Assembly: GCA_029862975.1 (NCBI GenBank)
Contig: JAOTWP010000024.1
Span: 1 to 38,066, forward strand
Length of the DNA: 38,066 bases
Source of the DNA: Acidobacteriota bacterium
Lineage (GTDB): Bacteria; Acidobacteriota; Thermoanaerobaculia; Multivoradales; JAHEKO01
Direction of reading: 5' to 3'
Shown here: positions 8,654 through 16,295 of the stretch, piece by piece
Numbering within the stretch: position 1 is the first letter of the stretch
Layout of the letters: each line of letters starts with the position of its first letter
Translations under genes and position numbers: made by a program
The notes under the pieces: generated by a model
The model's input: the letters and a program-made list of their open reading frames with translations, nothing else
Told to the model about the DNA's origin: nothing
The model's database searches: none

Positions 8654-9040
8654 ATGAGCTACTACTTCGCCAAGACCGTGGACCTGCCGTTCGCCGAGGC
8701 CGTCGCCCGGGCCACCGAGCAGTTGCAGGAGCGGGGGTTCGGCATCCTCACCGAGATCGACGTGCGAGCCACCCTGCGCAAGAAGCTCGACGTCGAGTTC
8801 CGTCCCTACACGATCCTGGGCGCCTGCAACCCGTCCTTCGCCTACCGCGCCCTCGAGTGCGAAGAGCGGATCGGCGCGATGCTGCCGTGCAACGTCATCG
8901 TGCAGGACAAGGGCGCTGAAGGCGTCGAGGTGGCGGCCGTGGATCCGGTCGCTTCCATGCAGGCGATCGCCAACCCGGAGCTGGCGGACGTCGCCGACCA
9001 GGTGCGGGAGCTGCTGCGCGCCGCGATCGACGCGCTGTGA
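8654..9040 (+). CDS. DUF302 domain protein
   Basis: This 128-residue soluble protein consists almost entirely of one DUF302 domain. The hallmarks are PFAEAVARATEQLQERGFGI, then an Asp/Val strand and R-P-Y-x-I-L-G-A-C-N-P, with Y-R-A-L and a later E-x-x-I-G-x-M-L-P-C-N segment. No signal peptide is visible, so it is probably cytoplasmic. The family has a small alpha/beta fold and no firmly established biochemical role. It starts 7 bases after the RND pump stop and is surely the last gene of that operon, which points to a role linked to the pump. The conserved cysteines in GACNPS and LPCNVI could bind a ligand or metal; this is inference. Confidence 0.85.
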   Translation: MSYYFAKTVDLPFAEAVARATEQLQERGFGILTEIDVRATLRKKLDVEFRPYTILGACNPSFAYRALECEERIGAMLPCNVIVQDKGAEGVEVAAVDPVASMQAIANPELADVADQVRELLRAAIDAL

Positions 9041-9057
9041 GCGCGGCTCCCTCGGCC

Positions 9058-9102
9058 CAGACCTGCCCGGCTCAGACCCGTCCGGGTCAGACGTGGGCGA
9101 GC
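9058..9102. repeat. 15-bp degenerate tandem repeat in a convergent gap
   Basis: Consecutive 15-base units are CAGACCTGCCCGGCT (9058-9072), CAGACCCGTCCGGGT (9073-9087) and a diverged third unit beginning CAGACGTGGG. They lie between the converging stop codons of the DUF302 gene (9040) and the anti-sigma gene (9087), and the last units run into the latter's 3' end. The second unit is itself partly self-complementary (GACCCG/CGGGTC) and might form a weak bidirectional hairpin. Confidence 0.5.
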
Positions 9103-9902
9103 AGAACGATGCGCTCGCGGCTCGAGACGACGACGCCGCCGGGCGGCTCGACGGTCACGGCAAAGAGCGCCGGCTCGTTGACCAGGACCTTGGCGTCGAT
9201 CGGCACCACCACCTCGTCCGCGCCGGGGGGGATGTCGAAGACGCCGCCGTCGACCGGGTAGCGCTCGTCGCGGGCGGCGTCGAAGATCCAGAGCTGATAC
9301 TGGACGACCGCCGGATCGTTGGCCGCGAGGCGGCGGATCCGCAGGTAGCCCTGCTGGCGCGCCGTGCTCCAGACGACGTCGCCCTCGGCTCCCGCCGCGG
9401 CGTCGTCCGCGGTGGCGGTCCAGGCCGTGATCCGGGCGTCGGCCGCCTCCCGCAGCAGCCCGGCGCGCATCTCGGCCGCGGTCGGCGCCGCCGGTGGGGG
9501 CGCGGCGGCGGGCGCCGGCGGGGGCGCCAGGCGCGGCCACCAGCCGGCGATGGCGAGCAGCAGACAGGCGGCCGCGGCCCACCAGCCCAGGGCGCGCGGG
9601 GCGGCGCTCGCGGGCGCGGGGAAGGGCGAGACGGCGCCGGGCTCGGCCGGCGAGCGCCGCACCCGGGCCTCGCCGTCGGCGACCAGGCGCGGCCGCAGCG
9701 CGGCGGGCAGCGGCTCCTCGAGCTCGGCCGCCGGGGCCAGCTCGAGGTAGGCGGCGGCGGCGGCGAGGTCGAGCCCGTCGGCGTCGACCTTTGGGTAGCG
9801 GCGCAGGAGCGAGGCCAGCTCGCGGCCCTCGGCGGCCGCCAGGCCCTCGGTGGCCCGGGTCGCCAGCAGCTCCTCGAGGTGCTCCATGGGCTCCATCTTC
9901 AC
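9087..9902 (-). CDS. anti-sigma factor, RskA-like
   Basis: This single-pass membrane anti-sigma factor of about 271 residues is encoded directly behind its ECF sigma factor. The GTG at 9902 overlaps the sigma stop (GTGA) and suggests translational coupling; an ATG two codons on (9896) is the alternative start. The cytoplasmic part (about 1-95) is helical and lacks the HxxxCxxC zinc motif of ZAS anti-sigma factors. One membrane helix (WWAAAACLLLAIAGWW) lies near the middle, then a Pro/Ala linker. The extracytoplasmic domain carries YQLWIFDAARDERYPVDGGV, typical of the RskA (anti-sigma-K) C-terminal domain. In the family, regulated proteolysis releases the sigma factor. Confidence 0.85.
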   Translation of the reverse strand: MKMEPMEHLEELLATRATEGLAAAEGRELASLLRRYPKVDADGLDLAAAAAYLELAPAAELEEPLPAALRPRLVADGEARVRRSPAEPGAVSPFPAPASAAPRALGWWAAAACLLLAIAGWWPRLAPPPAPAAAPPPAAPTAAEMRAGLLREAADARITAWTATADDAAAGAEGDVVWSTARQQGYLRIRRLAANDPAVVQYQLWIFDAARDERYPVDGGVFDIPPGADEVVVPIDAKVLVNEPALFAVTVEPPGGVVVSSRERIVLLAHV

Positions 9903-10453
9903 GTCGCCGCGACCCCGGCGCCGCCCATCTCCGCGGCGAGGCTCTTGCGCACGAGCGCGAGCCCGCGAAAGATGTGGGACTTGACCGTGCCGATCGGGAT
10001 GTTGGTCTCTTCCGCGATCTCGCGGTGGGACATGCCGTAGTAGACCGAGAGCTCGATCGCCCGCCGCTGGGCGGGACTGAGCACGTCGAGGTGGCGGGTG
10101 GCGAGCGAGGCCTCGGCGCCGCGCTCGATGCGGACGTGCTGATCGCCCGACGGATCCTGCCCTTCTTCCGGCATCGGCGTGAGCTGCGGGCGGCGGTTCG
10201 CCTTGCGTAGCCGGTCGATGAGGCGGCGGCGGGCGATCATGGTGATGAAGGTCTTCTCCGAGGCGATGGCGGGCTCGAACTTCGCCGCGTTCTTCCAGAT
10301 CGCGATGAAGATGTCCTGGACGGCGTCCTCGGCGTCTCCCGAGTTGTCGGTGAAGCGCCGGGCGATGCTCCACACGAGGCCGCCGTAGGTGTCGATGCAG
10401 GTCGCGACGGCGGTGGGATCGCCTTGGGCGATGCGCTGAAGGATCGAGTCCAT
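9899..10453 (-). CDS. ECF RNA polymerase sigma factor, SigK-like
   Basis: This 184-residue sigma-70 family factor of the ECF type has only regions 2 and 4. Region 2 includes LVWSIARRFTDNSGDAEDAV and IFIAIWKNAAKFEP, with the core-binding and -10 recognition helices. Region 4 is LSPAQRRAIELSVYYGMSHR followed by IAEETNIPIGTVKSHIFRGL, a clear helix-turn-helix for -35 recognition. The ATG at 10453 is preferred over a GTG at 10465 because homologues begin with the MDSILQRIAQGD-type helix. It is followed by an overlapping anti-sigma gene and preceded, in the same direction, by a fasciclin gene. This gene content resembles mycobacterial sigK-rskA with mpt70/mpt83, and autoregulation of the cluster is likely by analogy. 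Confidence 0.9.
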   Translation of the reverse strand: MDSILQRIAQGDPTAVATCIDTYGGLVWSIARRFTDNSGDAEDAVQDIFIAIWKNAAKFEPAIASEKTFITMIARRRLIDRLRKANRRPQLTPMPEEGQDPSGDQHVRIERGAEASLATRHLDVLSPAQRRAIELSVYYGMSHREIAEETNIPIGTVKSHIFRGLALVRKSLAAEMGGAGVAAT

Positions 10454-10497
10454 GGCGGGCGGCACAAGACTATCGTGGCCGGCCGCGGAAATGGGAA

Positions 10498-10526
10498 GCG
10501 CCGCGAGGTCGCAGACCCCGCGGCGC
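10498..10526 (-). terminator. strong hairpin between fasciclin and sigma genes
   Basis: A 13-bp stem is formed by 10498-10510 (GCGCCGCGAGGTC) and 10514-10526 (GACCCCGCGGCGC) around a 3-base loop. On the minus-strand transcript the single A/C mismatch becomes a G-U pair, so the stem is complete only in that direction. A pyrimidine-rich, modestly T-rich tail (TTCCCATTTCC) follows. It lies about 20 bases after the fasciclin stop and before the sigma start, so it probably terminates or attenuates transcription, letting the secreted protein be made in excess over the regulators. Confidence 0.6.
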
Positions 10527-10546
10527 CCGGCCCGCCTCCTGCCGCC

Positions 10547-11062
10547 TTACTGGGGAAGGAGAACGGTGTCGATGACGTGGATGACTCCGTTCGATGCGCC
10601 GACGTCGGCGATGAGGACCTGGGCGTCGTTGATCTTCACCGCGCCGTCGAGGGTCGAGAACGCCAGGCGCGAGCCCTGCAGGGTGTCGGCGCCCGTGGCT
10701 CCGGTGACCGCGGAGGCGGGCATGTCGCCGGCGACGACATGGTACGTGAGGATGGACTTCAGCTGCTCGATGTTGGCGGGCTCGAGGAGGCTCTCGACGG
10801 TGCCGGCGGGGAGCTTCGCGAACGCCTCGTCGGTGGGCGCGAAGACGGTGAACGGTCCGTCTCCCTTGAGCGCGTCGACGAGGCCGGCTGCCTCGAGCGC
10901 CGCGGCGAGGGTGCCGAACGAGCCGTTGGCGACGGCGGTGTCGACGATGTCCATCTTCTTGTCGTGGTGACCGGCTTTGTTTTCGTGGTGACCGGCTTCG
11001 ACGCCGACGGCGAGCGTCAGCGCGGCGCAGAGGGTGAGAGCGATGGTCGCGGAACGGTTCAT
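10547..11062 (-). CDS. secreted fasciclin (FAS1) domain protein
   Basis: This 171-residue exported protein has a single FAS1 domain. A Sec signal peptide ([20 protein letters not shown]) is followed by a short His/Lys-rich linker ([12 protein letters not shown]), then the FAS1 domain. That domain shows the H1 motif [15 protein letters not shown] (71-85), the central YHV segment and the H2 end motif [14 protein letters not shown] (158-171). The ATG at 11062 has a good Shine-Dalgarno (AAGGAGA). FAS1 proteins usually act in adhesion or cell-envelope interactions. The gene lies upstream of, and parallel to, an ECF sigma/RskA-like pair, so it is probably the main target of that sigma factor. A CCGAAT hexamer (complement of 11091-11096) equals the -10 element reported for mycobacterial SigK, but I see no matching -35. 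Confidence 0.9.
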   Translation of the reverse strand: MNRSATIALTLCAALTLAVGVEAGHHENKAGHHDKKMDIVDTAVANGSFGTLAAALEAAGLVDALKGDGPFTVFAPTDEAFAKLPAGTVESLLEPANIEQLKSILTYHVVAGDMPASAVTGATGADTLQGSRLAFSTLDGAVKINDAQVLIADVGASNGVIHVIDTVLLPQ

Positions 11063-11333
11063 GGCATGTCTCCTTAGAGGTGATTTGGTCATTCGGTGGT
11101 TGGCTTCGGTGTTTGGTCTGAGCGTTGACTCGTCGGTGTCGACTCGTCTGTTCTCTGCATCCTCGCGAGCGGATGCCGCCGGACGTCGGCCTGTCCCCCC
11201 TGTTTCGCCGCGCCGCGAGAGTCGGTTGCACGGGTGCCCGGAGGCGGCTCCACCCCCCCGGGGTGGCCGCGGACCCCGCCCCGTGGGCGGTGGCAGGGGC
11301 GGCGGCGGGCGAGGATGATGGGAGGGCGACCCC

Positions 11334-11378
11334 GGACCCGACCCAGGACCCGACCGAGGACTCGAGGAGGACGCGCGA
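11334..11378 (+). repeat. 12-bp tandem repeat leader within a 326-base divergent gap
   Basis: The units are GGACCCGACCCA (11334-11345), GGACCCGACCGA (11346-11357), GGACTCGAGGA (11358-11368) and GGACGCGCGA (11369-11378), decaying toward the GTG at 11389. The frame of the downstream gene is open through the array, reading [12 protein letters not shown] tetrapeptides. The rest of the gap 11063-11388 holds the two divergent promoters. Its fasciclin side is unusually A/C-rich with CCGAAGCCAA/CCGAATGACC near-repeats, and a TTGACTCG/TCGACTCG pair lies near 11123-11145. Confidence 0.55.
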
Positions 11379-11388
11379 GGAGGTCTCC

Positions 11389-12705
11389 GTGAAGAAGCAG
11401 CGCCCGGCACCGCCCCGCAAGGAGGACATGCGACCGGAGTCGCTGATGATGAGCTTCGGCTACCGGCCGGAGTGGTCCGAGGGCGCCGTCAAGCCGCCGG
11501 TGTTCCTGACGTCGACGTTCGTCTTCGGCAACGCCCGCGAGGCCAAGGAGGCTTTCGCCCAGGCCTACGGACTGCCCGGGCCGCTGCCCAAGGGGCCGCC
11601 GCACCTCATCTACAGCCGGCTGGGCAATCCCGACCTCGAGATCCTGGAGGCCAGGCTCGACCTCTGGGACCGGGCCGCGGCCAGCGCCGTCTTCGCGTCG
11701 GGGATGGCGGCCATCTCGACCTCGCTGCTCGCCCTCGTCCCCATGGGCAGCTCGATCGTCTTCGCGCGCCCGGTCTACGGGGGCACGGACTATCTCTTGG
11801 ACGTGATCCTCCCGGAGATGGGGATCCCGACGCGCGACTTCCCGGCTGGCAGCGAGCCGGCCGTCGTCGAGGAGCTCATGGCGCAGCTGGCCGCGCGCGG
11901 GTCGCCCTGCAAGCTCGTTTTCTTCGAGACGCCGGCCAATCCGACGACGACGCTGACCGACATCGCGGACATGGCCGAGCTGGCGCATCGCCACGGCGCG
12001 CTGTGCGTCGTCGACAACACGCTGCTCGGCCCGCTCTACCAGCAGCCGCTCTGCCACGGCGCCGATCTCGTCGTCTACTCGGCGACCAAGTACCTGGGGG
12101 GACACAGCGACCTCGTCGCGGGCGTGGCGCTCGGCTCGGCCGAGCTCATCGAGCGCGTCAAGCTCTTCCGCACCATCTTCGGCACGATGCTCGACCCGCA
12201 CTCGGCATGGCTGCTCCTGCGCTCGCTCGAGACGGCGAAGCTGCGCATGACCTGCGCCCGCAAGAACGCCGAGCGGATCGCGGACTGGCTCTTCGCCCAC
12301 CCGCGGGTCAGCCGGGTGTACTTCCCGGGGCGGCTGGAGTCGCGGCACCAGCGGCGGATCTACCGTCGCCAGTGCAGCGGCCCGGGCGCCCTGATGGCGT
12401 TCGACCTCGCCGACGCGGGCGAGGCGGAGGCCTACCGGCTGCTCGACTCCGTGCGCCTGATCAAGCTCGCCGTCAGCCTCGGCGGCACGGAGTCGCTGAT
12501 CGAGCATCCCGCCACGATGACCCACGCCGACGTGCCCGAGAACGAGCAGGCGGCGCTCGGCATCACCCCGGCGATGATCCGCCTGTCGGTAGGCATCGAG
12601 CACCCGGACGACCTGATCGCGGATCTCTCCTGGGCGCTCGACCAGGTCGACGCCGCCGATCCCGAGGTGGCCACGGTCGGGCGGGAGGAGGCTCCCGGGA
12701 GATGA
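11389..12705 (+). CDS. Cys/Met metabolism PLP enzyme, methionine gamma-lyase-like
   Basis: This is a 438-residue fold-type I PLP enzyme of the cystathionine gamma-synthase/methionine gamma-lyase family. The lysine is K234 in [12 protein letters not shown]. Other marks are the cofactor-stacking segment FASGMAAIS, the phosphate-cup motif [11 protein letters not shown] in VVDNTLLGP and the C-terminal [18 protein letters not shown]. The last is typical of gamma-lyases and synthases, with an extended loop at [20 protein letters not shown]. The GTG at 11389 is chosen because GAGGAGG sits five bases ahead; an ATG at 11428 also follows AAGGAGG but too closely. The reaction is probably gamma-elimination (methionine or homocysteine to a thiol, 2-oxobutyrate and ammonia), but gamma-replacement cannot be excluded. 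It overlaps the next gene by ATGA. Confidence 0.85.
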   Translation: MKKQRPAPPRKEDMRPESLMMSFGYRPEWSEGAVKPPVFLTSTFVFGNAREAKEAFAQAYGLPGPLPKGPPHLIYSRLGNPDLEILEARLDLWDRAAASAVFASGMAAISTSLLALVPMGSSIVFARPVYGGTDYLLDVILPEMGIPTRDFPAGSEPAVVEELMAQLAARGSPCKLVFFETPANPTTTLTDIADMAELAHRHGALCVVDNTLLGPLYQQPLCHGADLVVYSATKYLGGHSDLVAGVALGSAELIERVKLFRTIFGTMLDPHSAWLLLRSLETAKLRMTCARKNAERIADWLFAHPRVSRVYFPGRLESRHQRRIYRRQCSGPGALMAFDLADAGEAEAYRLLDSVRLIKLAVSLGGTESLIEHPATMTHADVPENEQAALGITPAMIRLSVGIEHPDDLIADLSWALDQVDAADPEVATVGREEAPGR

Positions 12706-13613
12706 CCGCCGAGCCCGCCGGGGCGGTGCTGTGCCCGGTCGACTTCACGTCGCTCTCGCGCAGCTCGCTCGCGCTGGCGATCGAGATGTGCAGACGCACC
12801 GGGGCGCGCCTCGTTCTCGAGCACAACCTCGACAGCCGCCCGCCCAGCTACCTGTCCGTCGGCTGGATGTGGTCCGAGGAGCGCGAGGCGAAGGAGCGGG
12901 ACAAGTCCGACCTCGCCGCCGAGCGCATGAAGAAGCTGTTCGAGGAGATTCCCTCGGAGATCGAGTACGAGGCGAAGATCACCCGCGGGCCGGTCGAGAA
13001 GAGCCTGCTCTACCTGGCCGCCAACCTGCCGGCGCAGCTCATGGTGATGGGCACCCACGGGCCCAGCAACGCGAAGCACCGGTCGGTGACCGAGCGCATC
13101 ATCCTCCAGGCGCCCTGCCCGGTGCTGACGACGGGCGAGAGCTACGACCCGCGGAGCCGCTTCGGGCTCGCCGCGGGTCCCGCCGCCGAGGAGCTCGCGA
13201 TCGTCGTCCCCTACGACTTCAGCGAGCGCTCGCGGGCCTGCTGGCGCTTCGCCACGGCGCTGGCGGAGCGCATGCCCCACCGGATCGATCTGCTGCACGC
13301 CGTGCGCCCGCGGGTCAGCGTGCAGGGAGAGCCCGAGGGCCTCTTCGAGGTCGACGAGGCCCGGGCGCGGCTCGCGGCCCTCGTGCCGGAGTGGCTCCGC
13401 GAGCGGACCACGGTCCACGCCGTGCCCGGCGAGCCGGCGGAGGTGATCCTGCGGCACGTCCGCGACGCCGGGACGCTCTTCGTGCTCATGGCGGCCCACG
13501 GCAAGAGCCCCTTCAAGCGCTTCCTCTTCGGGACGACGACGCTGGAAGTCCTGCACGGCAGCGACTGCCCGGTCTGGTTCGTCCCCCCGGCGGTCTGTCA
13601 GAATGCGCCCTGA
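12702..13613 (+). CDS. tandem universal stress protein (UspA domains x2)
   Basis: This 303-residue cytoplasmic protein is built of two UspA domains. The first begins AVLCPVDFTSLSRSSLALAI and ends MGTHGPSNAKHRSVTERIIL with APCPVLT. The second begins AIVVPYDFSERSRACWRFA and ends MAAHGKSPFKRFLFGTTTLE with DCPVWFV. In both domains the usual nucleotide loop G-x2-G-x9-G-(S/T) is altered (GPSNAKHRSVT and GKSPFKRFLFGTT), so ATP binding is uncertain. Coupling by ATGA to the PLP lyase implies one transcript and a possible shared stress response. USP proteins are generally induced by starvation, redox or energy stress; which applies here is not visible. Confidence 0.87.
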   Translation: MTAEPAGAVLCPVDFTSLSRSSLALAIEMCRRTGARLVLEHNLDSRPPSYLSVGWMWSEEREAKERDKSDLAAERMKKLFEEIPSEIEYEAKITRGPVEKSLLYLAANLPAQLMVMGTHGPSNAKHRSVTERIILQAPCPVLTTGESYDPRSRFGLAAGPAAEELAIVVPYDFSERSRACWRFATALAERMPHRIDLLHAVRPRVSVQGEPEGLFEVDEARARLAALVPEWLRERTTVHAVPGEPAEVILRHVRDAGTLFVLMAAHGKSPFKRFLFGTTTLEVLHGSDCPVWFVPPAVCQNAP

Positions 13614-13679
13614 ATCACGGCCAGATCGGCGACGAGCCGGACGACGGGTCGGAGTACCGGCCAGAGGAGGATAGCGGCG

Positions 13680-14003
13680 ATGGACTGGGCAGAGGCGAGA
13701 GAGGGAACCCTGGAGCTGTGGCGCCGGATCCGGCGCATGCTCGACGAGCCCGACGAGCTGGCGCTCCTGACCGAGATCAACGCCATGTGCGACCTCTGCG
13801 AGACGGCGAAGGAGCAGGACCCCGACTCGCTCGACATGTGCCGCGCCTGCCTGGCCTACCAGCAGTTCGGCGGCTGCCGCGGCGTCAACCTCGAGATGAG
13901 CGAGCGCTGCGTCGCCGGCGACTGGGACGCCCTCAAGGTCCTCATCGACGAGTTCATCGTCCACCTCGAAGAGGTCGAGCTGCCGCCGCCCCGGGCCAAC
14001 TGA
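13680..14003 (+). CDS. small six-cysteine protein, 107 aa
   Basis: I do not recognise a named family. The product is acidic and soluble, with six cysteines at C37, C40, C54, C57, C66 and C77. Two are CxxC pairs (CDLC and CRAC) followed by GGCRG and SERC, a spacing that could hold zinc or an Fe-S cluster. The flanks are helical (LELWRRIRRMLDEPDE and ALKVLIDEFIVHLEEVE). A clear Shine-Dalgarno (GAGGAGG) precedes the ATG and codon use matches the upstream genes, so the gene is real. It lies 66 bases after the USP gene and is probably the last member of that operon. A redox or metal-sensing role is conceivable but unproven. Confidence 0.75.
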   Translation: MDWAEAREGTLELWRRIRRMLDEPDELALLTEINAMCDLCETAKEQDPDSLDMCRACLAYQQFGGCRGVNLEMSERCVAGDWDALKVLIDEFIVHLEEVELPPPRAN

Positions 14004-14027
14004 GGCGGTTTCTGGTCCGTGGTCGAC

Positions 14028-15173
14028 ATGCGCCTTACACGGCGCGAGTTCCTCGTTGCAGCTCCGGCATCATTGGGTGCCTGGGCGTATCTCGGTCGTG
14101 CGGGGCTGCCGGCCACCCCCGCGGCCTGGGCGCGCGTCGAGTGGCTCTGCGAGAGGTTCGTGGCCGACCGTCGCGCCCCCGGCATGTCCCTCGCGGTGAG
14201 CCGGAACGGCGCGCCAGTGTTCACCAAGACCTGGGGGTGGTCCAATCTCGAGCAGGAGGAGCCGGTGTCCCCGCGGACGCTCTTTCGCATCGCGTCGGTC
14301 ACGAAGACGTTCATCGGCGCCCTGTACCTGAAGCTGGCGCGCAACGGCACGCTCGCGCTCGACGAGCCCGCATCACGCTGGCTGCCTGCGTTCCCACGTG
14401 CGGCTGACTTCACGCTTCGCATGTTGCTGAATCACACGTCCGGCCTGGGGGAATACACGGAGCGACCGTTCGACGATCTGGTGCGCGACGCCGGGCGCGA
14501 CTACTCGAGCGACGAACTGGTGGTGTATATGGCGCGGGTCAACCCGCTCTTCGTCCACGAGCCGGGCGCTGGATGGAGGTACAGCAACACCGGGTACGTG
14601 CTGCTCGGCGTGATCGCCGAGCGGGCGGCCGGGGCGCCCCTCCCGGTCCTGATCGAACAGCTGGCTGCGCTCGCGGGATTGCGCGAGACGGCCTGGGACG
14701 CCGATCCGGGGCGGGCGTCGGGACGAGCGATCGGCTACGGCTTCAACGACAGCTGGCTCAGAAAGGGAAGGTGGGTTCGTGCCCCTGCGGTCTCGGCTTC
14801 GTACGTCGGCGCCAGCGGCGCAATTCGGTCCACTGCCGAGGATCTGTGCAGGTGGTACGACGCCCTCTTCGAAGGAGCGGTCTTGGCATCCGTCGAGCTG
14901 CGCGAAATGCTCGAGCCCGCCAGGCTGAGCGGCGGCGGCTCCACGCTCACGCGTCAGGGCTCAGGGTACGGACTGGGCGTGTGGACCGGCACGACGGCTG
15001 GACGACGCGTCTTCTGGCACGCGGGCAGCACGGCGGGCTTCGCCGCGGACGCACGCCACTACCCGGATCTCCGAGCTTCCATCGTCATGCTGGGCAACGC
15101 CGACTCGAGCCGGATGGGCTCGGCGCCTCGCCGGATCCGCGAAGCGGTGCTCGACGTCGTCGCTGCCGGATAG
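14028..15173 (+). CDS. serine hydrolase, beta-lactamase class C/DD-peptidase fold
   Basis: This is a 381-residue exported hydrolase of the beta-lactamase/penicillin-binding superfamily. The N-terminus MRLTRREFLVAAPASLGAWA looks like a twin-arginine signal (RRxFL), so Tat export is plausible. The three active-site elements are present: S90-V-T-K93 (SxxK), Y185-S-N187 (YxN) and H331-A-G (the HxG version of KTG). The HxG form is more typical of esterases and peptidases of this fold than of true beta-lactamases, so resistance should not be assumed. The ATG at 14028 is preferred over a GTG at 14019 because the Tat motif follows directly. Third codon positions are visibly less G/C-biased than in neighbouring genes, beginning a compositionally different stretch to about 16754. 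Confidence 0.85.
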   Translation: MRLTRREFLVAAPASLGAWAYLGRAGLPATPAAWARVEWLCERFVADRRAPGMSLAVSRNGAPVFTKTWGWSNLEQEEPVSPRTLFRIASVTKTFIGALYLKLARNGTLALDEPASRWLPAFPRAADFTLRMLLNHTSGLGEYTERPFDDLVRDAGRDYSSDELVVYMARVNPLFVHEPGAGWRYSNTGYVLLGVIAERAAGAPLPVLIEQLAALAGLRETAWDADPGRASGRAIGYGFNDSWLRKGRWVRAPAVSASYVGASGAIRSTAEDLCRWYDALFEGAVLASVELREMLEPARLSGGGSTLTRQGSGYGLGVWTGTTAGRRVFWHAGSTAGFAADARHYPDLRASIVMLGNADSSRMGSAPRRIREAVLDVVAAG

Positions 15174-15253
15174 GGGTCCTCCTACCGATCGTGGGACGCA
15201 CGCGCGTCAGGGTTCACGACCGCCCGACAGGCGCAGGCAGCGGGCGGCGCTGC

Positions 15254-15592
15254 GTGGACGCCGCCTTCGGCGCGCCGGCATCGACGATAGACTTCGGCGG
15301 CGCCATCCTCAGGTGGCCGGACGACAAGGCCGAGGATCGAGGCCTTACCGTATGGCACCTCGCGGAGAAAGACAGCGAGTGGTTCGGCCCAAGCGAATCG
15401 ACGTTCATGATCAACTACCGGGTTGACGACCTCGGCGCAATGCTGGAGCAGCTGCGCGCGGGGGGCGTGAAGGTCATCCAGGGACCCGAGTCGCACGAGA
15501 ACGGCAAGTTCGCGTGGATCATGGACCCAGACGGGAACAAGGTCGAGCTCTGGGAGCCGATGGTCTGGGACGACAAGAACAAAGGCGCCTGA
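15254..15592 (+). pseudogene. VOC/glyoxalase-like gene, 5' truncated
   Basis: The frame from about 15254 to the stop at 15590-15592 encodes the C-terminal two thirds of a vicinal-oxygen-chelate domain. Visible parts are GGAILRWPDD, LTVWHLAEKDSEWFGPSE, FMINYRVDDLGAMLEQLRA and the conserved end FAWIMDPDGNKVELWEP. Proteins of this type normally begin some 30 residues earlier with a G-G-(V/I)-F-F-K-x-x-D-P helix-strand unit. That part is missing here and the bases upstream (15174-15253) show no trace of it in any frame. A GTG at 15254 could start a 112-residue product, but half of the first beta-alpha-beta module would be absent. A truncated remnant is more likely than a functional enzyme. Confidence 0.6.
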
Positions 15593-15625
15593 GAGCTCCG
15601 TCCAACCGCCGGTTGAAGGGGGACG

Positions 15626-16069
15626 ATGGTCAAGAAGCTCCATGAACTGCCTCGCGAGGAGCTGGAGCGGATCTTCAACGCGGCGCCGTTCGTGGCGAGC
15701 CTCGGCATCGCGCTGGTGTCCGTGGGTTCGGGGGAGTGCGAAACCGAGCTCGTGATCGAGCCTCGTCACCTACAGCAGGACGGCTACATTCACGCCGGCG
15801 TCCAGGCGACCATGGCTGACCACACGGCAGGGGGAGCGGCGGCGACACTTGCCGGACCCGACGAGGTGGTGCTCACCGCGGAGTTCAAGATCAACCTGCT
15901 GAGAGCCGCCAGGGGAGAGAAGCTGAGATGCAGATCGAGAGTCCTCAAGGCCGGTTCGCAGCTCACGGTGGTCGAGAGTGAAGTGTTCAGCGAACGAGAG
16001 GAGGCATCTACGCTGGTATCCAAAGCGACGGTATCGATCGCCGTGGTCAGCAAGAACCGGACGCGATGA
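15626..16069 (+). CDS. PaaI-family hotdog thioesterase
   Basis: This is a 147-residue single hotdog-fold protein of the PaaI/4HBT type, predicted to hydrolyse acyl- or aryl-CoA thioesters in the cytoplasm. The long central helix region is HLQQDGYIHAGVQATMADHT, with G-x-x-H-A-G and the aspartate/threonine pair near the usual catalytic positions. The strands VVLTAEFKINLLRAA and SRVLKAGSQLTVVESEVF complete the fold. The ATG follows GAAGGGGGACG, an acceptable ribosome site. Codon use is less GC-biased, like the other genes of this stretch. Substrate is unknown and the preceding VOC remnant gives no help. Confidence 0.83.
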   Translation: MVKKLHELPREELERIFNAAPFVASLGIALVSVGSGECETELVIEPRHLQQDGYIHAGVQATMADHTAGGAAATLAGPDEVVLTAEFKINLLRAARGEKLRCRSRVLKAGSQLTVVESEVFSEREEASTLVSKATVSIAVVSKNRTR

Positions 16070-16295
16070 ATCGAGACCATTGTACCGGCTGAGAAGCCGG
16101 ACTTCTGTAAACCTCGAGGAGGTACTGATTGCCGCCACATGGACTTTCTGGGCGATCGACCCCGAGGGGCGAGGTGTCCGTGCAATCTATGGAGCGAATG
16201 GACCTTGGCGCTGCGGAACCGGGTGACCCGCCGGGTGACCACACTGCTGATCCTGCGTGCCTTCTGTAGGATTAGAGCCAGGCGGAGCGAGACCC

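Noticed and set aside
4603..8655. 1350-codon open frame on the minus strand opposite the RND pump
   Set aside because: It is the antisense shadow of the RND and adaptor genes: composition is Arg/Gly/Asp/His-rich, there are no domain motifs, and such frames are expected in very GC-rich DNA.
15602..15617. GTCCAAC and GTTGAAG around a GCCGG centre, resembling integron attC ends
   Set aside because: The whole inverted repeat is under 20 bases, far too short for attC, lacks L boxes, and no integrase or second site is present.
15978..16226. 82-codon frame ending LEEVLIAATWTFWAID-like
   Set aside because: Half of it lies inside the thioesterase in another frame. The remaining 40 codons have no Shine-Dalgarno at a suitable start and no recognisable family, though a decayed remnant is possible.
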